Below, one piece after another: positions 1 to 8,708 of a stretch of 53,845 nucleotides of DNA (position 1 is its first letter; each line of letters begins with the position of its first letter). Below the pieces are notes generated by a model. That model made no database searches. It saw only the letters and a program-made list of their open reading frames with translations, and was not told the DNA's origin. Source of the DNA: Myxococcales bacterium (GTDB taxonomy: Bacteria; Pseudomonadota; Gammaproteobacteria; DSM-16500); assembly GCA_903970525.1 (NCBI GenBank), contig CAJCIZ010000157.1:1-53845 (forward strand). The letters are read 5' to 3'. The translations under genes were made by a program, and so were the position numbers.

Positions 1-121
1 AATATTAAGTACGGATGCAAAGACAAACAACAATAGCAATGTCATCGATATCAATTCTGATGCGCACTCTAGTGTGCTCAGCAATCTATACTCGATGACT
101 AACAAGTCCTCTGGGAAATAA
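1..121 (+). CDS. C-terminal end of a truncated upstream protein with conserved tail
   Basis: An open frame enters from the left edge (first full codon at position 2) and stops at 119-121, so only about 39 C-terminal residues are visible. They are Asn/Ser/Asp-rich and end in SNLYSMTNKSSGK. Nearly the same tail closes the next gene (ending at 743) and the kinase remnant ending at 7002, and a weaker form closes the kinase at 796-3906. The DNA after the stop (TAATATTA) is also shared with the end of the next gene, so the whole 3' end appears duplicated. The function of the missing part is unknown. The next start codon lies only 4 bases downstream. Confidence 0.6.
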   Translation, partial: ILSTDAKTNNNSNVIDINSDAHSSVLSNLYSMTNKSSGK

Positions 122-125
122 TATT

Positions 126-743
126 ATGCCAACAATACAAGAATCAGATGTTGTGAGTATTAAAGACCTCAAAGCGATGCTAGACCCGCAACTGGATGAG
201 CTTGATACAATTATTCGCAACCATAAGTATGAGGCATATCAAAGTCTTAACCTTTTTGCTAATCAGGTCTCTGGTAATTTGCCTGATTTCCAAACGGCTT
301 TTTTAGGGATTATTGGCACAGTCGCTTCCAGAATAAATACCTTAATAAAATTTTCCTATCACACTAATCCTGACCTTAGGCTAGCAGAAGAAATAAGTAA
401 AAAATCCGTGTTAAGAATAGGCTTTCCACTATCGATGCCAATCTTGTCCCAATACATGGAAAAATTTAAAAGCTTAGTCAAGAATAATTCTAAACACGAG
501 CAACTCTGTGCGGATATTTTAACAAATTTAAAAGTCTTGGACGTTGAGTTGGAGGCATTACGAAATAAGTTAGGTATAACAATCGATGAGAAAGCAGAGC
601 CTAAAAAACAACCGGCTATTCAGCAAGCCACTTCGACATTAAATACGAACAATAATGAGAATAGCAATGTCACCGACATAGATTCTGATGCGCATCCTAG
701 CACCAGTAATCTATTCTCGATGACTAATAAGTCTGGGAAATAA
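126..743 (+). CDS. Hypothetical effector-like protein with conserved C-terminal tail
   Basis: A 205-residue protein of unknown function. Residues 1 to about 150 are mostly helical with no motif I recognise. Residues 155-190 are a polar Asn/Gln/Ser/Asp linker, and the protein closes with SNLFSMTNKSGK, almost the same ending as the preceding truncated gene. There is no signal peptide or membrane segment. The start lies 4 bases after the preceding stop, so the two are probably co-transcribed. A new N-terminal module joined to a repeated 3' end fits terminal reassortment of effectors. The shared tail may be a secretion or localisation signal, which is inference. It converges on the kinase that ends at 796. 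Confidence 0.6.
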   Translation: MPTIQESDVVSIKDLKAMLDPQLDELDTIIRNHKYEAYQSLNLFANQVSGNLPDFQTAFLGIIGTVASRINTLIKFSYHTNPDLRLAEEISKKSVLRIGFPLSMPILSQYMEKFKSLVKNNSKHEQLCADILTNLKVLDVELEALRNKLGITIDEKAEPKKQPAIQQATSTLNTNNNENSNVTDIDSDAHPSTSNLFSMTNKSGK

Positions 744-745
744 TA

Positions 746-770
746 TTACTTGAATTGGACGAAGCCATAC
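746..770 (-). pseudogene. Short remnant resembling the 3' end of the MLKL-like kinase gene
   Basis: On the minus strand this stretch reads YGFVQFK-stop. The intact kinase at 3927-5855 ends LASVQFK-stop. The DNA shares the block TTACTTGAATTG followed by a near match CGAAGC. The remnant has the same orientation as the intact gene and lies on the other side of the intervening Sel1-kinase gene (796-3906). It is only about 22 bases long, so chance is possible. It is listed because the same arrangement recurs at bioB, bioF and the flavoprotein gene. Confidence 0.35.
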
Positions 771-795
771 TCTCTTTATAGGCTACAATAAATCA

Positions 796-3700
796 TCAAT
801 TCTTAAAGGTGTATAAATTTCCCGCATAACTAGAGAGCGAGGCCTCTTCACTCTCATGCATCGCATCTAAATCTGTTAAAACTTCCTTAATAGTGGGTCT
901 GTCATCTGGATTGGCTTGCCAACACTTTTTAATTAAATTCCCCATAGGTGTTGGACAATCTGTTGGGATTTTTTCCCGCTCTCCCTTTAAGGTTCGCGTA
1001 GGAATTAAGTATGATTTAACATCCTTGCAAGGTCTTTCGCCTGATGCAACTTCCCAGAATAAAATCCCTAAACTATAAATATCAGATTTTTTTGAATAGA
1101 TCGGTTTTTCTTCAAATAATTCAGGCGCCATCCAAGGCAAAGTACCGACTGCATCTGATTGGTTATCGGCTGCTTTTTCTTTAGTCTCACCAAAGTCTGA
1201 TAACTTTGCTGTTATTTTGTCATTTTCTATTCTTAACAAGACATTTAAGCTCTTGATATCACGGTGCGTCATATCAGCCGCATGCAGAAATAAAACACCA
1301 CAAGCAACATCTGTTATAACTTTATATTTATTCTCCCACGTAAAAGAAGATTTGCTTTGCAGAAATTGATAGAGTGAACCATTAGGCATGTATTCTTGAA
1401 CAAGACAGAATTTTGTGTTGATACAGACACCATATAATCTTACTAAATATTCAGATTGTAGTTTATACATGACTTCAGCTTCATGTTTGAATTCCGCTAA
1501 GGCATCTCCTTGATAGGTTTCTATTAACTCTTTCACCGCAACCGCTGTTCTGCGCCAAGTGCCTTGATAAACAGTACCGAATGAGCCTTTGCCTAATATT
1601 TTACGGGGTTCGCCGTTTAGTCCCGTGCTAAATTCAATTTCGTTATAATCAATCATATAACTTGTGATGGGAGATAATGGACTCGTAGGTGAATTCGCGC
1701 TCACTGGCGAAGCAGCAAACACTAATACAGGTGAACCGTGATCGTGTAATATACTAAGATCTGTTGGCCTTCCTTCTAATGCTTTAGCTAATTTTTTTAT
1801 GTTTTCTTCTGAATTACTTGTATTGCGAAGATCTAGGGTATTAATCATGGCATTTACTTTCAGTAATGCACTAATGATTAATAAATCAGAATCTGTAAAT
1901 TTAGTATATTGAAGGTTTAAATCAGTTTTTCTTTTATCAGCTTTAAGAATATCGAAAAGAAATGCTTTATACAGTTTTGTTAATGCAATTTTTGCTGCAT
2001 CAGAGTTATTTTTTGCAGCAATAGCATAATGTTCAGCGGCCTGGAAATAGTTTTGATCAACACCCAAACCTTGTTCGTAGCACTGGCCTAAGCCATGGTA
2101 TGCTTCAAAATGATTTTGAGCAGCTGCTTTGCTAAACCAAACAAATGCTTCGATATTATTTGCTGCAAAATAATGCAGCCCTAAATCATGTTGTGCTGTC
2201 GCGATATTTTTGTTCGCATTGTCAATGAGATAAGGCAATTTTAAGGATGGATTATTATATAAGATTACTTCACACATTTTTTTGGCCTGAGACCTTCCGA
2301 AATAGGCTGCCTTATCATACCAGCTGAGTGCGGATTTAGGATCACTTTTCGTTTTTAAATAATATTCACCTAGGAATTCGTAAAGGCCTGAGCTGGGATT
2401 CACCTTACCATTGCTAATTTCATCAAAAAGATAGGGTAGCATTTCTTCTGTGTGGCCATGAATAAATTCCTTCCTTGCCACAAGAGCATCTTTATACTTT
2501 TGATTAGCTGATTTAACATTCCAAGCTATGGCTGATGCTATATCTCCATCTTTATAAAAAAAGTCACCAATTTTAAATTGAGCAGCAGCATCATTTCTAC
2601 TTGCGTCGTTAATAATGAGTGGTAATTTTAAATGGTGGGGCGATGCTTTTAATATTTGTTCTCTTTTATAAGCAGCCTGATAATGCTGTTGATTTGCAGC
2701 TGCAACTAACCAACTTAAAGCTGTTGGTTCATCCTTTTGTTCTGCATAAAAACATCCTAATTCATATTGGGCCTCTGGCTCACTCACAAGACCCAGCTCG
2801 GCTCCTTGGATTAAATATGCAACTGCTTGGGATGGATCAGGATTAACATTGATAAGGCCTAAGCGACAGATACGAGATAATTCATAGAATATTTTCGGAT
2901 TTGGACTGCTTCTTGCAATCTCTTTATTGAAACTGATAAGTACATTTTCAGCTATACCTACATCAGGTGCTGTAGTAGATTTTATTCTTACATGTTCGTC
3001 TTGCAGAGCTTTCGAATATTTTTCGAACTGTTCAAGATAATATGATCCTAAGGCATAGTGGTCACCTTTTTCTATTAGATTACATATTTGCTTTAGCCAA
3101 TTTGTCAGTTGCTCTTCTTTTTGATTAGCCATATTTGACCATCTATCTGAAAATATTTTATCAAATAATAAGGTCATTGCTTCAGTCATAAATAAATAGT
3201 TATTTAAAAGCGGATTGAGCGCTTTACAACCCAGATTAAATCCTTTGGCATAACATTCAAGTGCCATCGTAATATCTTTTCTGACTCCTCTACCAGACAG
3301 ATAAAAGTCGCCTAATGTCCACAAGATATCGCCGAGAATTTGATCTTTAGAATAATAATAATATGTACTGTTATCATTTAATGTCAGTGCTTTGTTATAA
3401 AGAAGAAAGGCTTGCGAATCATCTTTCGGCGTAGCAGAATTAGCTACCTTACTATTATAAAGATCAGCTAAACATTTAGTTGCGAGTATATTGCCAGCTT
3501 CTGAGTGCTCTTTGAAAATCGCGGATGCCTTGCTAAAGTCTTTCTTATGATGTTTTGTCCCAAAAGTACTGCCTTCAATCATATCGTTTGTGTGAAGAAA
3601 GCCCATCATAACTTTTGACTGCTCATGCCCCTTCTTTGCGGCGTTTTTAAATAACTCATAACCTTGATAGCGACGAAAATCATCAAATCGAATGAGATAG

Positions 3701-3906
3701 TAAGCTGCAAACACTGCGCATTCTATATCTCCAGAGCCAAAAGGAGAGCCTTTTGCTTTTTTAATTAAATCCTGGACGTTATAACCATCAACAGCTGCAA
3801 CTGCATCCTGTCGCTTGTCATCTGGAATAAGTTTTACCTCTCCAATATTGCTTTTGGGATTAGAATTGCTTTGAGCGCTAAAGCTTGGTGGACGAGGGGA
3901 ACTCAT
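796..3906 (-). CDS. Sel1-repeat protein with C-terminal tyrosine-kinase-like protein kinase
   Basis: A 1036-residue eukaryote-like protein, probably delivered to a host cell. Residues about 45-660 are helical Sel1/TPR-like repeats (many A-x-W and G-x-x-Y/F pairs such as ALSWYDKAA and AFVWFSKAA). A short leucine-rich segment follows near 690-720 (NTLDLRN). The kinase domain covers about 765-1015: glycine loop GKGSFG at 772-777, lysine K792 in VAVKE, HRD at 881-883, DFG at 904-906, then MAPE and a DDRPT segment. All key catalytic residues are present, so it should be active. Sequence style is TKL (LISK/MLK-like). The C-terminus (NLYTFKN) resembles the tail of neighbouring proteins. It lies 20 bases downstream of the second kinase gene on the same strand. 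Confidence 0.85.
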   Translation of the reverse strand: MSSPRPPSFSAQSNSNPKSNIGEVKLIPDDKRQDAVAAVDGYNVQDLIKKAKGSPFGSGDIECAVFAAYYLIRFDDFRRYQGYELFKNAAKKGHEQSKVMMGFLHTNDMIEGSTFGTKHHKKDFSKASAIFKEHSEAGNILATKCLADLYNSKVANSATPKDDSQAFLLYNKALTLNDNSTYYYYSKDQILGDILWTLGDFYLSGRGVRKDITMALECYAKGFNLGCKALNPLLNNYLFMTEAMTLLFDKIFSDRWSNMANQKEEQLTNWLKQICNLIEKGDHYALGSYYLEQFEKYSKALQDEHVRIKSTTAPDVGIAENVLISFNKEIARSSPNPKIFYELSRICRLGLINVNPDPSQAVAYLIQGAELGLVSEPEAQYELGCFYAEQKDEPTALSWLVAAANQQHYQAAYKREQILKASPHHLKLPLIINDASRNDAAAQFKIGDFFYKDGDIASAIAWNVKSANQKYKDALVARKEFIHGHTEEMLPYLFDEISNGKVNPSSGLYEFLGEYYLKTKSDPKSALSWYDKAAYFGRSQAKKMCEVILYNNPSLKLPYLIDNANKNIATAQHDLGLHYFAANNIEAFVWFSKAAAQNHFEAYHGLGQCYEQGLGVDQNYFQAAEHYAIAAKNNSDAAKIALTKLYKAFLFDILKADKRKTDLNLQYTKFTDSDLLIISALLKVNAMINTLDLRNTSNSEENIKKLAKALEGRPTDLSILHDHGSPVLVFAASPVSANSPTSPLSPITSYMIDYNEIEFSTGLNGEPRKILGKGSFGTVYQGTWRRTAVAVKELIETYQGDALAEFKHEAEVMYKLQSEYLVRLYGVCINTKFCLVQEYMPNGSLYQFLQSKSSFTWENKYKVITDVACGVLFLHAADMTHRDIKSLNVLLRIENDKITAKLSDFGETKEKAADNQSDAVGTLPWMAPELFEEKPIYSKKSDIYSLGILFWEVASGERPCKDVKSYLIPTRTLKGEREKIPTDCPTPMGNLIKKCWQANPDDRPTIKEVLTDLDAMHESEEASLSSYAGNLYTFKN

Positions 3907-3926
3907 AAGTTATCTCTCTCTAATAA

Positions 3927-5855
3927 TTACTTGAATTGAACCGAAGCTAAATTGTCTTCAAGATCTTTATTGATCTCAGTTGGCGCAGATAAATTAGCGT
4001 ATTTTTGTTTCGCTTTTATTGCCATTCTTTGATCTGTTTCACTTCCTAGATGAGCCACTGTCTCATGCCATTTAATACATTGATCATACCAATAAAGCGC
4101 ATCATTTTTATGCTTAATCGACTCTTCATCTAGTGGAGTACCGTCTTGCTTATTCTTAATAGACTCTTCATACAATATGGCTACATTTAACATTGCACGG
4201 CCGTGGCCTTTTTTCGCTGAATCCAACAACAATTCTATAGCGTGTTGTCTATTTTTCTTAACCAAGTTTCCTTTTAGTGAAAAAGTCGATAAATTGGTGC
4301 CCGCTTTAAAATAACCGCAATCGAATGAGGCTTGATACTTAGCTAATGCAGTAGGCATATCTTTCTTAGATTCCGCTTCGCAGCCTTCATTATATTCTTT
4401 TTCGCCATCTCCTTTAACTGCTTCTACTGTTGAAGGTGCTGGTATCGTTGCCAATGTAAGTTTCTGCGCTTCTTCTAGTTTTTCAATAACAACAGACATT
4501 TCTGGGCGCTTCGTAGGATTTGAATTCCAACAAGCACGTATAATGTCGGCATAACATTCAGGAATTTCATTACCGATATCTTCTGCAGATCCTTTTTTGA
4601 CATGTGCAATAATATCTATATCACGTCTAAAGCCTTTATATTGCTGATAGGGTTTTTTCCCCGTCATGATTTCCCACATCAACATACCGAAACTATAAAC
4701 ATCTGCTTTGGCAGTATAAGTAAATGGATGCTGAAAACACTCTGGCGCTTGCCAAGCAACGCCTTCGCTATGTTTTTGAATGGATTTTACGTTCTCTGCT
4801 TTAGATAAGCCGAAGTCACTTATCATCGCTCTGCCAGACTCATTCACTAGAATATTGGCGCTCTTTAAATCACGATGTAACGTATTTCTGCTGTGAAGAT
4901 AATTTAAAGCGGTTGCAATATCTAAGATAAGTTGTTGCTTCATATGCAATGATAATGTATTTTTTTCTAGGTATGATTCTAATGAGCCATTTTTCATTAA
5001 CGCCATGACAAGACAATATCGAGCTGGCTCTAAACAAACTGCTAACAGTTGTACCACATTGGGATGATGTAAATCCGACAGAATTTCAGCTTCGCGAACC
5101 AACATATCTGTTGCTTTTTCTTCTCCCGCTTCAAATTCTATCTCTTTGATAGCAACCTCTGTACCATGCCATTTGCCACTGAAAACTTTGCCAAATGTCC
5201 CTTCACCGATTTTTGATTTGAATTCAATTTCATAATAAGGTGCTACGAGTTTAGGCGAAAGTCGTGGTTTGCTTTTTTCACGCTTTTCATCTAGCACAGC
5301 GGTTAACTGTGCTTGTAATGATTTTAATTGATTAGCCAAGATGGCATGCTGATCGTCTTGGTGCATTTGTAGATTTTGTAAGGCTTTAATTGCTTCTAAA
5401 TTGAGTGCAATAATTTCATCTTGCTTTTGATTAATATGTCGAAAATCATCTGCTTGATCTTTTTTATCTTTTTTATGATCTGTAATTTGTTGCGCTGTCA
5501 GACCTAAATTTAATAAATTAACAGACTTCTGTAACTCTTCGTTCAGTTCTTTAAATTTATCACTGGCTGTACCTGCTTTTATAACTTGCTTAAACCAACT
5601 TTTAGTGTTGGTATGCTTTTCGACAAATTCAGCGCATTCTTTTAAACAAGCGAACAATGACTCTAACCCTTTTCGGTATTGTTCAACATCTGCTGCTTTC
5701 ATTTTTTTGAGTGGTTCAACATATTGAGTGACGATATCTATACGAGCAAGCAGTGTTTTGCATTGCTCATTATTGGCTTTAGCCAATTGCACTTGATCGT
5801 GAATTAATTTAGCGACGGTATAGATGGATTGGATGACATCGGTGATGGCTGCCAC
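3927..5855 (-). CDS. MLKL-like protein: helical bundle, brace, active TKL kinase, Sel1-like tail
   Basis: A 642-residue protein. Residues 1-125 form an amphipathic helical region with the pattern of the MLKL/HeLo four-helix bundle (EQCKTLLARID at 30-40, WFKQVIKAGTASDKFKELNE at 87-106). Residues 130-195 are a charged coiled-coil-like stretch in the position of the MLKL brace. The kinase domain covers about 208-475: glycine loop GEGTFG at 217-222, K237 in VAIKE, HRD at 327-329, DFG at 347-349, then APE and KRPEM. Unlike animal MLKL, a pseudokinase, this domain keeps every catalytic residue. Residues about 490-640 are Sel1-like. Acquisition from a eukaryotic host is inferred. The membrane-permeabilising role of MLKL is known for that family, not shown here. 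Confidence 0.75.
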   Translation of the reverse strand: MAAITDVIQSIYTVAKLIHDQVQLAKANNEQCKTLLARIDIVTQYVEPLKKMKAADVEQYRKGLESLFACLKECAEFVEKHTNTKSWFKQVIKAGTASDKFKELNEELQKSVNLLNLGLTAQQITDHKKDKKDQADDFRHINQKQDEIIALNLEAIKALQNLQMHQDDQHAILANQLKSLQAQLTAVLDEKREKSKPRLSPKLVAPYYEIEFKSKIGEGTFGKVFSGKWHGTEVAIKEIEFEAGEEKATDMLVREAEILSDLHHPNVVQLLAVCLEPARYCLVMALMKNGSLESYLEKNTLSLHMKQQLILDIATALNYLHSRNTLHRDLKSANILVNESGRAMISDFGLSKAENVKSIQKHSEGVAWQAPECFQHPFTYTAKADVYSFGMLMWEIMTGKKPYQQYKGFRRDIDIIAHVKKGSAEDIGNEIPECYADIIRACWNSNPTKRPEMSVVIEKLEEAQKLTLATIPAPSTVEAVKGDGEKEYNEGCEAESKKDMPTALAKYQASFDCGYFKAGTNLSTFSLKGNLVKKNRQHAIELLLDSAKKGHGRAMLNVAILYEESIKNKQDGTPLDEESIKHKNDALYWYDQCIKWHETVAHLGSETDQRMAIKAKQKYANLSAPTEINKDLEDNLASVQFK

Positions 5856-6128
5856 GGTTTGAACCCCCTTGTATGATGACTATCTGGACATTTAATATTA
5901 ATTTTGAGCGAATTTTAAAGTAAGAGAGAGACAAGATCAACATGCTTCTTAAGCTATGCTTATTGACTAGGAGAATTTTTGCGCTCAGCTTTTTTAAGCC
6001 GTTTGATTCGACATAGATAGGTAGCTATAATCAAGCAATTTTTTGCTATCGCCTGTATAATTTTAATGCGTTATTTTGGTGCTTGCAGATCACAAAATAC
6101 AACACTTTTACAAAGCTCCACATAAATA

Positions 6129-6467
6129 ATGACAGGGCATCCTATGCTTGGTCAAAAAAATCTTAGTACGAGTGCAACGAGCAATTCCAGAAATCATCAT
6201 GAAATAGACTTTCTTTCACTACCGTATGAATTATCTCGAGCACGGATTTTTGGTGATGTGCTAGTTTCAATGGCTAAATCTTTTGCTACTCTTAATTCTT
6301 CCGTCATTGTTGATGAAAATGTTGAAAAAGTTATTAGATATTACGCTGAAAATCGCATCTCTGTTTTGTATAACAAAACAATTGCTATTAAAAAACCTTC
6401 GGAAGAACAAGAAAAAATATTTCAGCGCTTTAAAATAAATCTTTTTAAAGAAAATTCTCCTCACTAG
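6129..6467 (+). CDS. Small hypothetical protein upstream of kinase debris
   Basis: A 112-residue frame of unknown function. It has a polar N-terminus, a helical middle (ELSRARIFGDVLVSMAKSF) and a basic end, with no clear ribosome binding site. It sits about 85 bases upstream of a kinase C-lobe remnant on the same strand. It may be the surviving N-terminal piece of one broken effector gene running to 7002, or an independent small gene. The base composition is very AT-rich. Confidence 0.35.
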   Translation: MTGHPMLGQKNLSTSATSNSRNHHEIDFLSLPYELSRARIFGDVLVSMAKSFATLNSSVIVDENVEKVIRYYAENRISVLYNKTIAIKKPSEEQEKIFQRFKINLFKENSPH

Positions 6468-6552
6468 GCAAGTCCATATATATTATCTTTGTTAAAATAA
6501 AGCATTCAATGCTAATTGCATTGAAGTTGTTTATGATAGCATAGATGCTACA

Positions 6553-7002
6553 GTGCGTGTACCAAACAAACATTATCTCGCTTTCGCTCTTCAACAGATA
6601 AAAAAACTGGAAATGGACAAAGGCAGAGATGCTCCCCTTGAACTTCATCAAGCATCAACAAAAGAGAATATTTCAATTCTAATTAAAAATATTATATTAA
6701 CAAGTAAGCTGCCTTTTGAAGGCATAAACAAGCATCTCATAAACACTGGCTGTATTATTAATCACGGTGCAGAAGAAGACACCGTACCAGCTGACATTGA
6801 GTGTCCAAAGCCCATATCAGATTTAATTCGAATGTGTTTATTTCGTAATCCTGATCACAGACCAACAATTAAAGAAGTTATCTCTCTATTAAATCCAGAA
6901 ATAAATGTGGCTAACAATAACAATATCATCGATAGAAGTACTGATGAACACTCAAGTGTACTCGGTAATCTATACTCTGTGACAAACAAACTAAGAAAAT
7001 AG
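6553..7002 (+). pseudogene. Remnant of a protein kinase gene: C-lobe end plus conserved tail
   Basis: Open from a GTG at 6553 to a stop at 7000-7002 (149 residues). The middle matches only the last helices of a TKL kinase: CPKPISDLIRMCLFRNPDHR aligns by eye with CPTPMGNLIKKCWQANPDDR of the kinase at 796-3906, both followed by RPTIKEV. No glycine loop, catalytic HRD or DFG is present. The protein ends SSVLGNLYSVTNKLRK, the local shared tail. I read this as a decayed third kinase gene, possibly once continuous with 6129-6467. A translated stand-alone C-lobe is less likely. Confidence 0.65.
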
Positions 7003-7072
7003 TATCTTAATGAATCTGATAAAAATTATTTACGTGAACATTGACGGTAGCTTTCCTTATGGCTGCATAATC

Positions 7073-7972
7073 TTATTCATACGCTACAATTTTTTCTACC
7101 TGAAACAACATAGATTTATTTTCATTAATAAGAAAATCAATAAACTTTTCTTTGTTCAGCGTACGATCAAGAATATCTGTTGGAATGAAACGTGATATTT
7201 CTTCTCGAAATTCTTTACCTCTCACTATTTCATCAAGGCTATCTATCATTTTTTTTAATTTTTTTAGATAATCATTTTCTTTATAATCTTGAATCTTAGC
7301 AAGAATATATTCGGGATTTATCTTTGCTCCTTGCTGTTTCAGCCAACGTAAATCCCAAATATCACGGTGCCTAATGTAACGTTGACAACCTACTAATGAG
7401 ATCAATTTATCTGCCATGATTTCATCCAGCGTCTCTGCCAGGATAAGGGTATCACTATAACCATCTGGCAAAAAATCATAGTTCTGCCGTAGAGCTTGTG
7501 GCACACGTGAATATGCTGGCACATTCGCTACTTCAATTTTTATTTTTTGTTTCGGAATATCTTTCCTTTCGGGCGAAGTCGTAAGACTGATTTGCCATTT
7601 ATCAACTTTAATGTCTTGATATTCAGGAATAGCAGCCATTTCTTTAGGTTCTTTGACGATAATTTCCAATCCATATCTTTCGCCAATATATTTTTCAAGA
7701 CAATTTTTCATCTCAACTAACTGAGCAGTAATGAATTCCTTCCCGCCTACAAAATTTAAATCTTCACTAAATCTAAATGCGCCGTAACATAGACGAAGTG
7801 AAGTTCCACCTTGAAAAGTTAATTTATCTAGCAATCCATCTTTATCTAAGCAAAATAAAATGTCATAGTGTAACAGCTCTTTTGCAATAACCGGGCGCAT
7901 ATGTGCACGCCCAGCCACTCTCATCGCTCTATCTACTAATTGATTAAAATTTTCAATTTTATTCATTATCAC
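7073..7972 (-). CDS. abiEii: AbiEii/AbiGii-family nucleotidyltransferase toxin
   Basis: A 299-residue nucleotidyltransferase-like protein of the type IV toxin-antitoxin AbiE family, whose members block growth (abortive phage infection or plasmid stabilisation). The signature region reads FQGGTSLRLCYGAFRFSEDL followed by NF, matching the G-G-T-x-L and R-F-S-x-D-L-D pattern, except that the second metal-binding Asp is Asn (DLN). Downstream blocks (ETLDEIMADKLISLVGCQRY, RDIWDLRWL) are typical of the family. The gene overlaps the antitoxin gene by 14 bases (7959-7972), so translation is probably coupled. Two start codons, 7972 and 7966, are equally possible. Confidence 0.85.
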   Translation of the reverse strand: MIMNKIENFNQLVDRAMRVAGRAHMRPVIAKELLHYDILFCLDKDGLLDKLTFQGGTSLRLCYGAFRFSEDLNFVGGKEFITAQLVEMKNCLEKYIGERYGLEIIVKEPKEMAAIPEYQDIKVDKWQISLTTSPERKDIPKQKIKIEVANVPAYSRVPQALRQNYDFLPDGYSDTLILAETLDEIMADKLISLVGCQRYIRHRDIWDLRWLKQQGAKINPEYILAKIQDYKENDYLKKLKKMIDSLDEIVRGKEFREEISRFIPTDILDRTLNKEKFIDFLINENKSMLFQVEKIVAYE

Positions 7973-8498
7973 TGATCTCTGTTTGTAATAAATGGAGGTT
8001 ACGTCCTACACGTTTCAAATCTCGCAATGCAGCTTCTTTGGTAGCAACGCGTAACGGTCTTCCTGGTATTGTTTGAATGTGATCCAGTATATTGATCACG
8101 GATCTTTTTGTATGTGTAAATTCAATTACGCCATATGCGGTTTTATAAACACCTTCTCTGCCGGTTGTCATGACGGTAATACGATCAAGAGGTATTTGAG
8201 AAATTACACCATATTCTGATAGCGCCGATTCTAGACTAACATAATTATATGCATTTCTTCGAAGTGCTTTTGCAATATGCTCTATAGTATAACTATCAAA
8301 GCACTGGGCATTTGCGTTGACATAAATATTACGGCAAGCACGTTTAATCAACCCGGTTTTTACAAGCCTGTTTAGAGCTTCATCTAGTGCCTTAGTGCTA
8401 TCTAGAGGAAATAATTTAGTCATATCGTGCTTGATAAACACGTATCGACCTTGCTTATCTAACTCACGAAGGATTGCGATTGCCTCTAACTTCTTCAT
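7959..8498 (-). CDS. abiEi: AbiEi-family antitoxin (winged-helix)
   Basis: A 179-residue partner of the downstream toxin gene. The N-terminus (residues 1-55, AIAILRELDKQGRYVFIKHD through ALNRLVKTGLIKRA) has the winged-helix DNA-binding pattern of AbiEi/DUF6088 antitoxins. The C-terminal half corresponds to the antitoxin domain. In characterised AbiE systems the antitoxin represses its own promoter by binding inverted repeats. Two such sites lie directly upstream here (8538-8553 and 8600-8615). No good Shine-Dalgarno sequence precedes the ATG. Confidence 0.8.
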   Translation of the reverse strand: MKKLEAIAILRELDKQGRYVFIKHDMTKLFPLDSTKALDEALNRLVKTGLIKRACRNIYVNANAQCFDSYTIEHIAKALRRNAYNYVSLESALSEYGVISQIPLDRITVMTTGREGVYKTAYGVIEFTHTKRSVINILDHIQTIPGRPLRVATKEAALRDLKRVGRNLHLLQTEISDNE

Positions 8499-8523
8499 GG
8501 ATGCGCCATTAAATCTACAGAAA

Positions 8524-8615
8524 TACTATATAATTATAGTATATATGTATACTTAATCAATTTCAAGCCATTATGTCTACGTTTAGACCATACTAAAGTA
8601 GTATAACTGTATACT
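8524..8615. promoter_or_regulatory. Probable AbiEi operator: two copies of AGTATA-N4-TATACT
   Basis: Two perfect inverted repeats AGTATA-N4-TATACT lie at 8538-8553 and 8600-8615 (62 bases apart, roughly six helical turns). A third, overlapping palindrome TACTATA-N4-TATAGTA is at 8524-8541. They lie upstream of the antitoxin start at 8498, where the operon promoter should be. Two inverted repeats bound cooperatively are known for AbiEi autorepression. Assignment to this antitoxin is inferred from position. Confidence 0.6.
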
Positions 8616-8708
8616 AAAATTTTTTGAACTCGCTCTAAAATGTCATTCTCCACAAATACGATGAAACAACCTCTGTTTGCGGATAACAACATTTCAAATC
8701 TTGCCTTT

